Shown here: piece by piece, positions 1 through 12,012 of the stretch
How the letters are laid out: each line of letters opens with the position of its first letter
How positions within the stretch are numbered: the stretch's first letter is position 1
Notes under the pieces: generated by a model
What the model was told of the DNA's origin: nothing
Seen by the model: the letters and a program-made list of their open reading frames with translations, nothing else
Databases searched by the model: none
Position numbers and translations under genes: made by a program
Assembly (NCBI GenBank): GCA_046052145.1
Contig: JBJOMW010000013.1
Coordinates: 54,425-118,424 of the forward strand
DNA from: Falsiroseomonas sp046052145
Lineage (GTDB): Bacteria; Pseudomonadota; Alphaproteobacteria; Acetobacterales; Acetobacteraceae
DNA: 64,000 bases
Direction of reading: 5' to 3'

Positions 1-4337
<4,337 letters not shown>

Positions 4338-4342
4338 GTCAG

Positions 4343-5782
4343 TCACTCCGCGGCCACGGCGAGGGTGGTCGCCTTCTGCTGCATATAGGTGTGCATCGCT
4401 TCGGCGGCGTCGCGCCCGTCGCGGATTGCCCAGACCACGAGGCTGGCGCCACGCACGATGTCGCCGGCGGCGAAGACGCCGGGCAGCGAGGTCATCATCG
4501 TGCGGTGGTCCACCTTCAGCGTGCCCCAGCGGGTCACCGGCAGGGCCGGCTCCTCGAAGGCCTGGGGCAAATCCTCGGGGTCGAAGCCGAGCGCCATGAT
4601 GACGAGGTCGGCCGGCAATTCGAAGCGGCTATCCGGCATCGGCGTGACCTGCTGCCGGCCCGTCGCGTCGGGCAGACCAAGATGCATGCGCTGCGCGATC
4701 ACGCCCTTCACATGGCCTTCACCGCGGAAAGCTTCCGGCGCGCCGAGCCATTCGAAGTGCACGCCCTCTTCCTCGGCGTTGTACACCTCACGCATCGAGC
4801 CCGGCATATTCGCCTTGTCGCGGCGATAGAGGCAGGTGACGGAAGCCGCGTCCTGGCGGATGGCGGTGCGCACGCAATCCATGGCCGTGTCGCCACCGCC
4901 GATCACGACGACATGCTTGCCCTTGGCGTCGAGCGCGCCCTGGTCGAAGGCGGTCACCGCCTCGCCGAGGCCCTTGCGGTTCGACGCCGTCAGGTAGTCG
5001 AGCGCCGGCACGATGCCATCGAGCCCGATGCCGGGGGCGGACATGTCGCGCGCCTTGTAGACGCCGGTGCCGATCAGCACCGAATCATGCTTGGCGCGCA
5101 GCTCCGCCAGCGTGATGTCCTTGCCGATCTGGACATTGAGGTGGAAGTGGATGCCCCCTTCCTCGAACTGCTTCCAGCGGCGCAGCACGACATCCTTCTC
5201 CAGCTTGAAGTTGGGGATGCCGTAGATCATCAGCCCGCCGACGCGGTCGTAGCGGTCATAGACATGCACCTGGTAGCCGAGCACGCGGAGCCGCTCGGCC
5301 GCCGCAAGGCCCGCCGGGCCCGCGCCGATGATGCCGACGGATTGCGCGAGCTCCCGCGTCGGCTTCGGCGCCTTCACCCAGCCTTTTTCCCAGGCGGTGT
5401 CGGTGATGTACTTCTCGACCGAGCCGATGGTGACCGAGCCGAACCCCTTCTCGATGACGCAATTGCCCTCGCAGAGTCGGTCCTGGGGGCAGATGCGGCC
5501 GCAGATCTCGGGGAAGGTGTTGGTGGCGGCGGAGACCTCATAGGCCTCCTCCAGCCGGCCTTCGGCGGTCAGCTTCAGCCAGTCGGGGATGTTGTTGTTG
5601 AGCGGGCAATGCACCTGGCAGAAGGGCACGCCGCACTGGCTGCAGCGGCTGGCCTGGGTGGCGGCGGCCTCAGGCTCGAACTCGCGATAGATCTCGTCGA
5701 AATCCTCGCGCCGGGCAGAGGCTTCGCGCTTCTCGGGCGTGCGCTGATCGAGGCGCACGAATTGCAGCATCCGGTCGGCCAT
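4343..5782 (-). CDS. gltD: Glutamate synthase small subunit, NADPH-dependent
   Basis: This is the beta subunit (479 residues) that takes electrons from NADPH through FAD and two 4Fe-4S clusters and passes them to GltB. N-terminal cysteine motifs CSQCGVPFCQVHC and CGRICPQDRLCEGNC are visible. The FAD Rossmann motif GIIGAGPAGLAAAERL is near residue 150, the NADPH motif VVIGGGDTAMDC is near residue 295, and the C-terminal GVFAAGDIVRG flavin motif is intact. Length is normal for the family. It is the first gene of the gltD-gltB pair, and the 209-base region upstream must hold the promoter. A GGGAGAG stretch about 11 bases before the ATG is a possible ribosome binding site. Confidence 0.97.
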   Translation of the reverse strand: MADRMLQFVRLDQRTPEKREASARREDFDEIYREFEPEAAATQASRCSQCGVPFCQVHCPLNNNIPDWLKLTAEGRLEEAYEVSAATNTFPEICGRICPQDRLCEGNCVIEKGFGSVTIGSVEKYITDTAWEKGWVKAPKPTRELAQSVGIIGAGPAGLAAAERLRVLGYQVHVYDRYDRVGGLMIYGIPNFKLEKDVVLRRWKQFEEGGIHFHLNVQIGKDITLAELRAKHDSVLIGTGVYKARDMSAPGIGLDGIVPALDYLTASNRKGLGEAVTAFDQGALDAKGKHVVVIGGGDTAMDCVRTAIRQDAASVTCLYRRDKANMPGSMREVYNAEEEGVHFEWLGAPEAFRGEGHVKGVIAQRMHLGLPDATGRQQVTPMPDSRFELPADLVIMALGFDPEDLPQAFEEPALPVTRWGTLKVDHRTMMTSLPGVFAAGDIVRGASLVVWAIRDGRDAAEAMHTYMQQKATTLAVAAE

Positions 5783-5991
5783 GGCGGCGGCACTCTCCCT
5801 GCAGGCGCGGCGAGGGCGGCGGAACAGTGCCGCCTCGCAATCGGGAGAGCGCCCTTACAGCAGGTCGCGGAGCGATGCGAGTCCGTTTCGCACCATAAGG
5901 ACAGTTTTGCTGACCTTTTTGCGTCGGACCTCTGGCCGCCCCGTGAACGACCTGCAGTCGGCGGCGCGATGTTTGGTCCGATTCGGACCTT
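5783..5991. other. Intergenic region upstream of gltD with palindrome and repeated octamer
   Basis: This 209-base gap lies between the stop of the NDUFA9-like gene and the gltD start; both are read leftward. It must contain the gltD promoter, but I cannot place a convincing -35/-10 pair. A perfect 15-base palindrome GGTCCGATTCGGACC lies at 5975-5989. The octamer TCGGACCT occurs at 5934-5941 and again at 5983-5990 inside the palindrome. A moderately AT-rich stretch lies at about 5888-5932. A 6-base stem (5815-5820 with 5829-5834) lies close to the gltD start. An operator role is inference. Confidence 0.4.
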
Positions 5992-6942
5992 TCAGGTCGT
6001 CTCCCGCCGCCCGCCGCCTTGGCGGAACCGCTTGAGATAGCCCGGCACCACCGCCTCCACCGCCTTGGCCTGGATGCCGAGCGCAGCAAGGTCGGGCATG
6101 CCAGCCCCCACCACATTGTCCCGCTCCAGCAGCAGAAGCTGGTCCTGCGTCACGGGGGGCTTCGGCAGGCGCTGCAACAGCCCGGCCTGGAACCGCATCA
6201 GCCCCATCGGCATGTCCACCATCGGCCGCCGCCGGCGCGTGGTCTCCAGGATGAAGCGCAGCACATCGCGCATCGTCATCACGCGCGGGCCGCCGAGTTC
6301 GAAGGTCTTCCCCCGCGCCGCCGGATCGGCCAGCGCCGCGGACACGGCATCGGCGACATCGCCGACATAGACAGGCTGGAACCGCGTATCGCCGGCGACC
6401 ACCGGCATGAAGGGCAGCATCGCCATGCCGGCGAAGCGGTTGAAGAATTCATCCTCCGGCCCGAACACCACGGAGGGCCGCAGAATCGTCGCCTCTGGGA
6501 AGGCAGCGCGCACGCCCGCCTCCCCCTGCGCCTTGGTTTGCGCATAGAGGCTCGGCGAGGCCGAATCCGCCCCGATCGCGGACAGGTGCACGAAGGATTG
6601 CGCACCGGCCGCCTTCGCCGCCGCCGCCACCGCCCCGGGCGCCTCGCCCTGGATGCGGGCGAAATCGCCGGCGCGGCGCTCATAGAGAATGCCGACCAGG
6701 TTCACCACCGCCTCGGCGCCCTCCACCGCACGCGCCACGGCAGCGGCGTCGGTGACGGGGGCGGCCAGCGGCACGATCTGCCCGACGCGGCCCTGGGTCT
6801 GCAGGAACCGCGCGCCGGCGGGATCGCGGACGGCCACCCGTACCACATAATCCTGCTGGGCCAGGCGCTGCACGACATAGCGCCCAATGAAGCCCGAGCC
6901 GCCGAACACCGTCGCGACCTTGCGACCCTGCAGACCTCGCAT
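5992..6942 (-). CDS. NDUFA9-like NAD(P)-binding protein (complex I-associated SDR family)
   Basis: A 316-residue atypical short-chain dehydrogenase of the group related to the mitochondrial complex I subunit NDUFA9. The N-terminal Rossmann motif is GGSGFIGRYV (G14, G17, G20) and a YxxxK-type motif appears in LYAQTKAQGE. The family is usually described as complex I-associated or as an NADH-binding epimerase-like protein; its substrate is not known. The start is supported by GAGGAGG about 9 bases upstream of the ATG. It is divergent from cfa, with a 162-base shared upstream region. No nuo genes are seen nearby, so the complex I link is from family knowledge only. Confidence 0.85.
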   Translation of the reverse strand: MRGLQGRKVATVFGGSGFIGRYVVQRLAQQDYVVRVAVRDPAGARFLQTQGRVGQIVPLAAPVTDAAAVARAVEGAEAVVNLVGILYERRAGDFARIQGEAPGAVAAAAKAAGAQSFVHLSAIGADSASPSLYAQTKAQGEAGVRAAFPEATILRPSVVFGPEDEFFNRFAGMAMLPFMPVVAGDTRFQPVYVGDVADAVSAALADPAARGKTFELGGPRVMTMRDVLRFILETTRRRRPMVDMPMGLMRFQAGLLQRLPKPPVTQDQLLLLERDNVVGAGMPDLAALGIQAKAVEAVVPGYLKRFRQGGGRRETT

Positions 6943-7031
6943 TGCCGGTTACCCTCCTCAACTTGCGGCGGACCATATGGGTCCGATCGCGCGGCGCCAA
7001 GGCGGCGGACAAGCCGCGCGATCGCCATATG

Positions 7032-7061
7032 TTGCAAAATCGCACTAAAAACGGATATCGA
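7032..7061 (+). promoter_or_regulatory. Candidate sigma-70 promoter for cfa
   Basis: TTGCAA at 7032-7037 is followed after 16-18 bases by GATATC/TATCGA (7054-7061). This would give a leader of about 40 bases before the proposed cfa start. The region is the least GC-rich part of the gap between the divergent genes. The match to consensus is only partial. Confidence 0.35.
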
Positions 7062-7104
7062 CCACGCAGAACCTCGCGCCCGATATGAACGGAGTGACCG
7101 CACC

Positions 7105-8334
7105 TTGCGACTGCTCTCCAGCCTGCTCCGCCGTTTCGTTCGCCGCGGCAGCCTGACCGTCGTGGACCACGCCGGCACCGCGCACCGCTTCGGCGGCGCC
7201 GAGGACGGGCCCTCGGTCACCATCCGCCTGACCGACAAGGCCGTCGAGCGCGAGATCTTCCTCAACCCCGAACTCAAGACCGCGGAAGCCTATATGGACG
7301 GCCGGTTGGTCATGGAGGATGGGCAGCGCGTCTTCGACCTGCTCCACCTCTTCTCGGTCAACCGTTCGGGGCTTGCGGCGCATCCCGTGCAGCAGGCGCT
7401 CCGTCGCGGCTGGCGGGCGGTGCGGCGCTGGCAGCAGCGCAACCCGCTCGGTCTCGCGGCGAAGAACATCCGCCACCACTACGACATCCCGCCCGATTTC
7501 TACCGCCTGTGGCTGGATGAAACGATGACCTATTCCTGCGCCTATTACCCGACGCCAGACGTCTCGCTGCACGAAGCGCAACTGGCCAAGCTCCGCCACA
7601 TCGCGGCGAAGCTGCGGCTGGAGCCCGGGATGACGGTGGCCGAGATCGGCTCGGGCTGGGGTGCCCTCGGCACCTTTCTTGCGCGCAACTACGGGGTGCG
7701 GGTGGTCTCGGTCACGCTCTCGCCCGAGCAATGCGCGGTGGCCCGGCAGCGCGCGCTGGATGAGGGCGTGGCCGACCTCGTCGAGTTCCGGGAGCTGGAC
7801 TACCGCCTGCTGGAAGGCACCTATGACCGCGTCGTCTCCATCGCGATGATGGAGGCGATCGGGGTGGACGAATTCGACACCTATTTCCGCAAGATCAAGG
7901 CGCTGACGAAGCCCGGCGGATTCGCCCTGGTGCATTGCATCGGGCGGATGTCGCCACCCGGCACCACCGCCCCCTTCATCCGCAAGTACATCTTTCCTGG
8001 CGGCTATGTTCCGGCCCTGTCGGAGGTCTTCGCCTCCCTCGAGCGCACCGGCACCTGGTGCGACGATTGCGAGACGCTGCGCCTGCACTACTACTGGACC
8101 ATCAAGCACTGGCGGGAGGCCTTCGACGCGAAGCGCGCGGAAGCCGCCGCGATGATGGGCGAGCGCTTCTGCCGGATGTGGGATTTCTACCTCGCCTCGG
8201 TCGAGCTCGGCTTCCGCGACGGATCCAACTTCGTCTTCCAGCTGCTGCTGTCGGAGAAGCGCGACGACGTGCCCGTGGTGCGCGACTGGATCGTCGATGA
8301 GGAACGGCGCCTGGCCACCATCGGGGCCCGCTGA
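7105..8334 (+). CDS. cfa: Cyclopropane-fatty-acyl-phospholipid synthase
   Basis: SAM-dependent enzyme that adds a methylene bridge to cis double bonds of membrane phospholipid acyl chains, typically on entry into stationary phase or under acid stress. The call is about 409 residues, normal for the family. The SAM-binding motif EIGSGWGALGTFLA is clear, as are the family blocks RHHYDIPPDFYRLWL, MTYSCAYY and the C-terminal LHYYWTIKHWREAF. The open frame continues far upstream as read-through. I place the start at TTG 7105, because GGAGTGA lies 8 bases before it and the protein then begins at the usual distance from the N-terminal domain. No in-frame ATG or GTG lies nearby, so the start codon is less certain than the gene. 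Confidence 0.93.
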   Translation: MRLLSSLLRRFVRRGSLTVVDHAGTAHRFGGAEDGPSVTIRLTDKAVEREIFLNPELKTAEAYMDGRLVMEDGQRVFDLLHLFSVNRSGLAAHPVQQALRRGWRAVRRWQQRNPLGLAAKNIRHHYDIPPDFYRLWLDETMTYSCAYYPTPDVSLHEAQLAKLRHIAAKLRLEPGMTVAEIGSGWGALGTFLARNYGVRVVSVTLSPEQCAVARQRALDEGVADLVEFRELDYRLLEGTYDRVVSIAMMEAIGVDEFDTYFRKIKALTKPGGFALVHCIGRMSPPGTTAPFIRKYIFPGGYVPALSEVFASLERTGTWCDDCETLRLHYYWTIKHWREAFDAKRAEAAAMMGERFCRMWDFYLASVELGFRDGSNFVFQLLLSEKRDDVPVVRDWIVDEERRLATIGAR

Positions 8335-8363
8335 TGCGCGCGCATCTTCCGCGCACCCCCCGC

Positions 8364-8391
8364 TTGACGCCCCCGCCGCCCCCCCTTAGAC
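8364..8391 (+). promoter_or_regulatory. Promoter of tRNA-Leu
   Basis: TTGACG at 8364-8369 and TTAGAC at 8386-8391 are separated by 16 bases. They lie 25 bases before the first tRNA base, a normal arrangement for a stable RNA gene. The rest of the 82-base gap after cfa is C-rich and holds nothing else I recognise. Confidence 0.55.
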
Positions 8392-8416
8392 ACCGCCACC
8401 TCGTCGCACGACACCT

Positions 8417-8503
8417 GCCCAGGTGGCGGAATTGGTAGACGCGCAGGTTTCAGGTACCTGTGGCCGCGAGGCCGTGAAGGTTCGAGTCCTTTCCTGGGCA
8501 CCA
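8417..8503 (+). tRNA. tRNA-Leu, anticodon CAG
   Basis: The acceptor stem GCCCAGG (8417-8423) pairs with CCTGGGC (8493-8499), followed by discriminator A and an encoded CCA (8501-8503). The anticodon stem CAGGT/ACCTG encloses the loop TTCAGGT, giving anticodon CAG, which reads the leucine codon CTG. A long variable arm (GGCC GCGA GGCC), typical of class II tRNAs, and the T-loop TTCGAGTCC are present. It reads the CTG codon that dominates leucine usage in this GC-rich genome. Confidence 0.97.
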
Positions 8504-8650
8504 CATTTTCCAAACTCTTCGGTGTGGTTTGAGTGGTAGCCGCCGCAAGGCGCGCTGCCCGCGACGATCCGCGGCCCCTGCCCTTCGCCTTGCCCGCCCG
8601 GCGGATTGCGGCCATACCGCGCGCCCAGCGGATTCCGAAGGTCGCATGAG

Positions 8651-9304
8651 ATGGGCGAGACCCTGTTCACCAAGGACGCCGTGATCCGGCTGCACCGGCA
8701 CGACCTGCCCGACGGGCTCGACCTCGGCCCCGTGGTGGCAGTGGACACCGAGACGATGGGCCTCGACCACCGGCGCGACCGGCTTTGCCTCGTTCAGCTT
8801 TCGGCCGGGGACGGCACGGCGCATTGCGTGCAGATCCTGCCCACCACCCTCGGCGGGCGGAACGACGCGTGCCCGAATCTGAAGCGCCTGCTGGAAGACC
8901 CCAACACCCTCAAGATCTTCCACTTCGCCCGCTTCGACGTCGCCGCGCTGTACAATGGCCTCGGCATCACCGTGGCGCCGCTGGCCTGCACGAAGATCGC
9001 CGCGAAGCTGGTCCGCACCTTCACTGATCGCCACGGCCTCAAGGACCTCTGCCGGGAACTGCTCGGGGTCGAGATCTCGAAGCAGCAGCAATCGAGCGAT
9101 TGGGGCGCGCCGGAGCTCAGCCAGGAGCAGCTGGCCTATGCCGCCTCCGACGTGCTGCACCTGCATGCGCTCTGGGCCCGGCTGAAGGGCTTGCTGGAGC
9201 GGGAAGGACGGCTCGACCTCGCCGAGGCTTGCTTCCGCTTCCTGCCGACACGCGGCCGGCTGGACCTGCTCGGCTACGAAGATCCCGACATCTTCTCTCA
9301 TTGA
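8651..9304 (+). CDS. rnd: Single-domain ribonuclease D-like 3'-5' exonuclease
   Basis: A 217-residue DEDDy-type exonuclease. Exo I motif VAVDTETMG gives D32 and E34; the Exo II region is HFARFDVAAL; Exo III is YAASDVLHLH with the Tyr and Asp of the DEDDy type. The C-terminal HRDC domains of E. coli RNase D (about 375 residues) are absent, as in the short alphaproteobacterial form. The role is expected to be 3' trimming of tRNA or other small RNAs in the cytoplasm. The start is ATG 8651 with GAAGG upstream. It lies directly downstream of a tRNA gene, but a 147-base gap argues against a planned joint transcript. Confidence 0.88.
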   Translation: MGETLFTKDAVIRLHRHDLPDGLDLGPVVAVDTETMGLDHRRDRLCLVQLSAGDGTAHCVQILPTTLGGRNDACPNLKRLLEDPNTLKIFHFARFDVAALYNGLGITVAPLACTKIAAKLVRTFTDRHGLKDLCRELLGVEISKQQQSSDWGAPELSQEQLAYAASDVLHLHALWARLKGLLEREGRLDLAEACFRFLPTRGRLDLLGYEDPDIFSH

Positions 9305-9382
9305 TATTTGCACAGGCGCCGGGCAGCCAGCCGGCGCCGCCCTGCCCATTTGGCATGAATCTTGTCGGATCGCAGAGACGCG

Positions 9383-9413
9383 TTGACCCTCGCCTGCGGC
9401 AGGCCCATACAGT
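9383..9413 (+). promoter_or_regulatory. Possible promoter in front of lptC
   Basis: TTGACC at 9383-9388 and TACAGT at 9408-9413 are 19 bases apart, longer than ideal. If real, transcription would begin at about 9420. That would make the GTG at 9418 either leaderless or not the true start, favouring one of the GTG codons at 9469-9474. Weak evidence. Confidence 0.3.
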
Positions 9414-9417
9414 CCGC

Positions 9418-10119
9418 GTGAGACCCTCTCCCCCCGCATCCAGCCGCGGTGGCGCCCCCGCATCCGGCGTGGTGCGCGGCCATGCGAGCCGGCTGCCGCC
9501 ACCCTCGCGCGAGCGCCGCCCGCCCAGCGCCGGCGCGCTCGCCCGGCGGCGCCTGACCGTGGCCCTGGCCAAGCGGGTGCTGCCGCTGGCTGCCATTGGC
9601 CTGCTGGCCACCATCGCCCTCTGGCCGGAATTCGAAAGCGCCGCCGAGCGGGGCCGCATCGCCTTCCGCCAGGCCGGGCAGGTCAGCCCGAGCGCGCTGC
9701 AACTGATCAACCCGCGCTATCAGGGCGTGGATGACCAGAATCGCCCCTTTACCGTCACCGCCGCCTCCGCCGTGCAGACGGCGAGCGAGGAGATTGTGGA
9801 CCTCGACGTGCCGCGGGCGGATCTGCTGCTGACCGACGGCGGCTGGATCTACCTCGAAGCGCGCGAAGGCCGCTTCAACAAGCCGCGCAACCTTCTCGAT
9901 CTGGCCGGCGACGTCACCGTGCACCACGCCGATGGCACGCAGCTGATAACGGCGCGGGCCGCGCTCGACCTGCAAGGCGGCGCTGCCGAGGGCGACGACC
10001 CTGTCGCCGCCCAAGGCCCCTTCGGCACGCTGAAGGCCGAGGGATTCCGACTGCGCGACCGCGGGCAGGTGGTGGTCTTCACCGGCCGCGCCCGTGTCGT
10101 GCTGGAAGGCACTCAATGA
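9418..10119 (+). CDS. lptC: LPS export protein LptC
   Basis: Bitopic inner-membrane protein that receives lipopolysaccharide from LptB2FG and hands it to LptA in the periplasm. The visible parts are a basic, Pro/Arg-rich cytoplasmic N-terminus, one membrane segment (VLPLAAIGLLATIALWP) and a periplasmic beta-jellyroll region of about 150 residues with the repeated pattern ITARAALDLQGG...ARVVLEG. Family assignment rests on this architecture and on lptA and lptB directly downstream. The start is uncertain: in-frame candidates are ATG 9355, GTG 9418 and GTG 9469/9472, and none has a good ribosome binding site. lptA follows after 22 bases. Confidence 0.82.
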   Translation: MRPSPPASSRGGAPASGVVRGHASRLPPPSRERRPPSAGALARRRLTVALAKRVLPLAAIGLLATIALWPEFESAAERGRIAFRQAGQVSPSALQLINPRYQGVDDQNRPFTVTAASAVQTASEEIVDLDVPRADLLLTDGGWIYLEAREGRFNKPRNLLDLAGDVTVHHADGTQLITARAALDLQGGAAEGDDPVAAQGPFGTLKAEGFRLRDRGQVVVFTGRARVVLEGTQ

Positions 10120-10141
10120 TCCGTTTGCTGGAGGGCGCACA

Positions 10142-11164
10142 ATGATCTGTCGTGCCCAACGGCGTGCCGTGACAGGGCGCGCCTTGCTGGCCCTGCTGCC
10201 GCTGCTGCTCTCCCTTCCATCCGCCGCGCAGAATCTGGACATGACCCAGGGCGGCCCCATCGAGATCACCTCGGAAGACGGTATCGAGTGGCGCCAGCAG
10301 GAGCAGGTGGTGATCGCCCGCGGCGCCGCCCGCGCGGTGCGCGAGGGTGTCGCGGTGGATGCCGACCGGCTGATCGCGCGCTACCGCCCCCGCGGTGGCG
10401 CAGCCGCGCCGGCGCCGCAACCCGGCAGCGCCACCAGCCCCGTCTCCGGCAGCGAGATCTGGCGGCTTGAGGCAGAGGGGCGCGTGCGCATCACCTCCCA
10501 GACGGAGCGCGCCTTCGGCGAACGCGCGGTCTATGACCTCGATCAGGCGGTGATGGTGCTCTCCGGCCAAGGCCTCGCGCTGGAGACGCCCGAACAGCGC
10601 ATCACCGCGCGGGACAGCCTGGAATACTGGCCGCAGCGGCGCATGGCCGTGGCACGCGGGGGCGCGGTGGTCGTCACCTCCGACAATCGGCGCATCGCCG
10701 CCGACACCCTCGTCGCCCATTTCGCCGAGCCGCCACCCGCCGGCCAGGCGCCGGCGCGCGGCGCCTCCTCCCCACCGGCATCGCCGCAACGCACAGGCGG
10801 CCTGCCCGGTGCCTCCGAGAGCAGCCGGATCGAGCGCGTGGAAGCCTTCGGCACCGTCGAGATCCGCACCGAGGAGGAAGTCGTGCGCGGCGATCGCGGC
10901 GCCTATTCGCCCCAGACCGGCCTCGCCCGGCTGGCGGGCTCGGTGCGCATTACACGCGGCGAGAACCAGCTGAACGGCCAGGAAGCGATCGTGGATATGC
11001 GCAGCGGCGTCTCCCGCCTCGTCTCCGCACCCGGCCAGCGCGTGCAGGGGCTGATCGTGCCCGACCAGGCCGCCCCGCGCGAAGCGACCGTCCCGCCGGC
11101 CGGCCGTCCGCAACCCCAGCCGCGCCAGCCCCAAGCGCCCGCCCAGCCCGGAACGCCGCGATGA
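10142..11164 (+). CDS. lptA: LPS export periplasmic protein LptA
   Basis: Periplasmic OstA-domain protein (340 residues) that forms the bridge carrying LPS from LptC to the outer-membrane LptD. It has a signal peptide ending near LPSAAQ. The OstA/LptA-like beta strands are seen as repeats such as VVIARGAARAVREGVAVDADRL and VARGGAVVVTSDNRRIAADTLV. It is almost twice as long as E. coli LptA (185 residues). The extra length consists of Pro/Ala-rich linkers and a Pro/Gln-rich C-terminal tail, common in alphaproteobacterial versions. The start ATG is supported by GGAGGGC upstream, and the 3' end overlaps lptB by 4 bases (ATGA). Confidence 0.88.
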   Translation: MICRAQRRAVTGRALLALLPLLLSLPSAAQNLDMTQGGPIEITSEDGIEWRQQEQVVIARGAARAVREGVAVDADRLIARYRPRGGAAAPAPQPGSATSPVSGSEIWRLEAEGRVRITSQTERAFGERAVYDLDQAVMVLSGQGLALETPEQRITARDSLEYWPQRRMAVARGGAVVVTSDNRRIAADTLVAHFAEPPPAGQAPARGASSPPASPQRTGGLPGASESSRIERVEAFGTVEIRTEEEVVRGDRGAYSPQTGLARLAGSVRITRGENQLNGQEAIVDMRSGVSRLVSAPGQRVQGLIVPDQAAPREATVPPAGRPQPQPRQPQAPAQPGTPR

Positions 11165-11961
11165 CCCCCGCCGAGCCCACCCGCGAGCCGGGGCGAGACA
11201 AGGGACGAGAGGGGGCGCCGCCATTGCAGGTCGTCGACGGCGGCATGCTGGTCGCGACCGGCCTCGGCAAGCGCTACAAGAAGCGGCCCGTGGTGCGCGG
11301 CGTCTCGCTCAGCCTCCGCCGCGGCGAGGCGGTCGGGCTGCTCGGCCCGAACGGCGCCGGCAAGACCACGACCTTCTACATGATCACCGGCCTCGTGCAG
11401 CCCGATGAGGGCACTGTGACGATGGACGGCCACGACATCACCCAGCTGCCGATGTACCGCCGCGCCCGGCTCGGCCTTGGCTACCTGCCGCAGGAAGCCT
11501 CGATCTTCCGGGGTCTCAGCGTGGAGGACAACATCCGCGCCGCGCTGGAAGTCATCGAACCGCTGCGTGACCGGCGCGAACAGATGCTGGATGCGCTGCT
11601 GGCGGAATTCGGCATCGCCCATCTGCGCCGCGCACCCGCCCTCGCGCTCTCGGGCGGCGAGCGGCGGCGCTGCGAGATCGCGCGCGCACTGGCGACGCAG
11701 CCCTCCTACATCCTGCTCGACGAACCGCTGGCCGGCATCGACCCGATCGCGGTTGGCGAGATCCGCGACCTGGTGAAGCATCTGAAGGACCGCGGCATCG
11801 GCGTGCTGATCACCGACCACAATGTCCGCGAGACGCTCGAGATCATCGACCGCGCCTATATCCTTCACGATGGTCAGGTGCTGATGGAAGGCGGGCCGCG
11901 CGACATCGTCGAGCATGAGGGTGTGCGCCGCGTCTATCTCGGCGAGCGTTTTTCCCTGTAG
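11161..11961 (+). CDS. lptB: LPS export ABC transporter ATP-binding protein LptB
   Basis: Cytoplasmic ATPase (266 residues) that powers LPS extraction from the inner membrane with LptF and LptG, which are not in this window. Walker A is GPNGAGKTTT, the signature motif LSGGERRRCEIARAL, Walker B YILLDEPLAGIDP, and the switch His is in ITDHNVRETL. About 25 extra N-terminal residues precede the conserved core compared with E. coli LptB, so a start slightly downstream (MLVATGLGK) is possible. The 4-base overlap with lptA favours the given start and suggests translational coupling. Confidence 0.95.
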   Translation: MTPAEPTREPGRDKGREGAPPLQVVDGGMLVATGLGKRYKKRPVVRGVSLSLRRGEAVGLLGPNGAGKTTTFYMITGLVQPDEGTVTMDGHDITQLPMYRRARLGLGYLPQEASIFRGLSVEDNIRAALEVIEPLRDRREQMLDALLAEFGIAHLRRAPALALSGGERRRCEIARALATQPSYILLDEPLAGIDPIAVGEIRDLVKHLKDRGIGVLITDHNVRETLEIIDRAYILHDGQVLMEGGPRDIVEHEGVRRVYLGERFSL

Positions 11962-12012
11962 CGCGGCGATGCGGCGCAGGCGGGCCAGCTTCGGGTTCTC
12001 GGTGGCGGCGCG

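Noticed and set aside
8508..8535. A short inverted repeat CCAAAC/GTTTGAG after the tRNA, considered as a terminator
   Set aside because: The stem is only 5-6 bases with an 11-base loop and no T-run.
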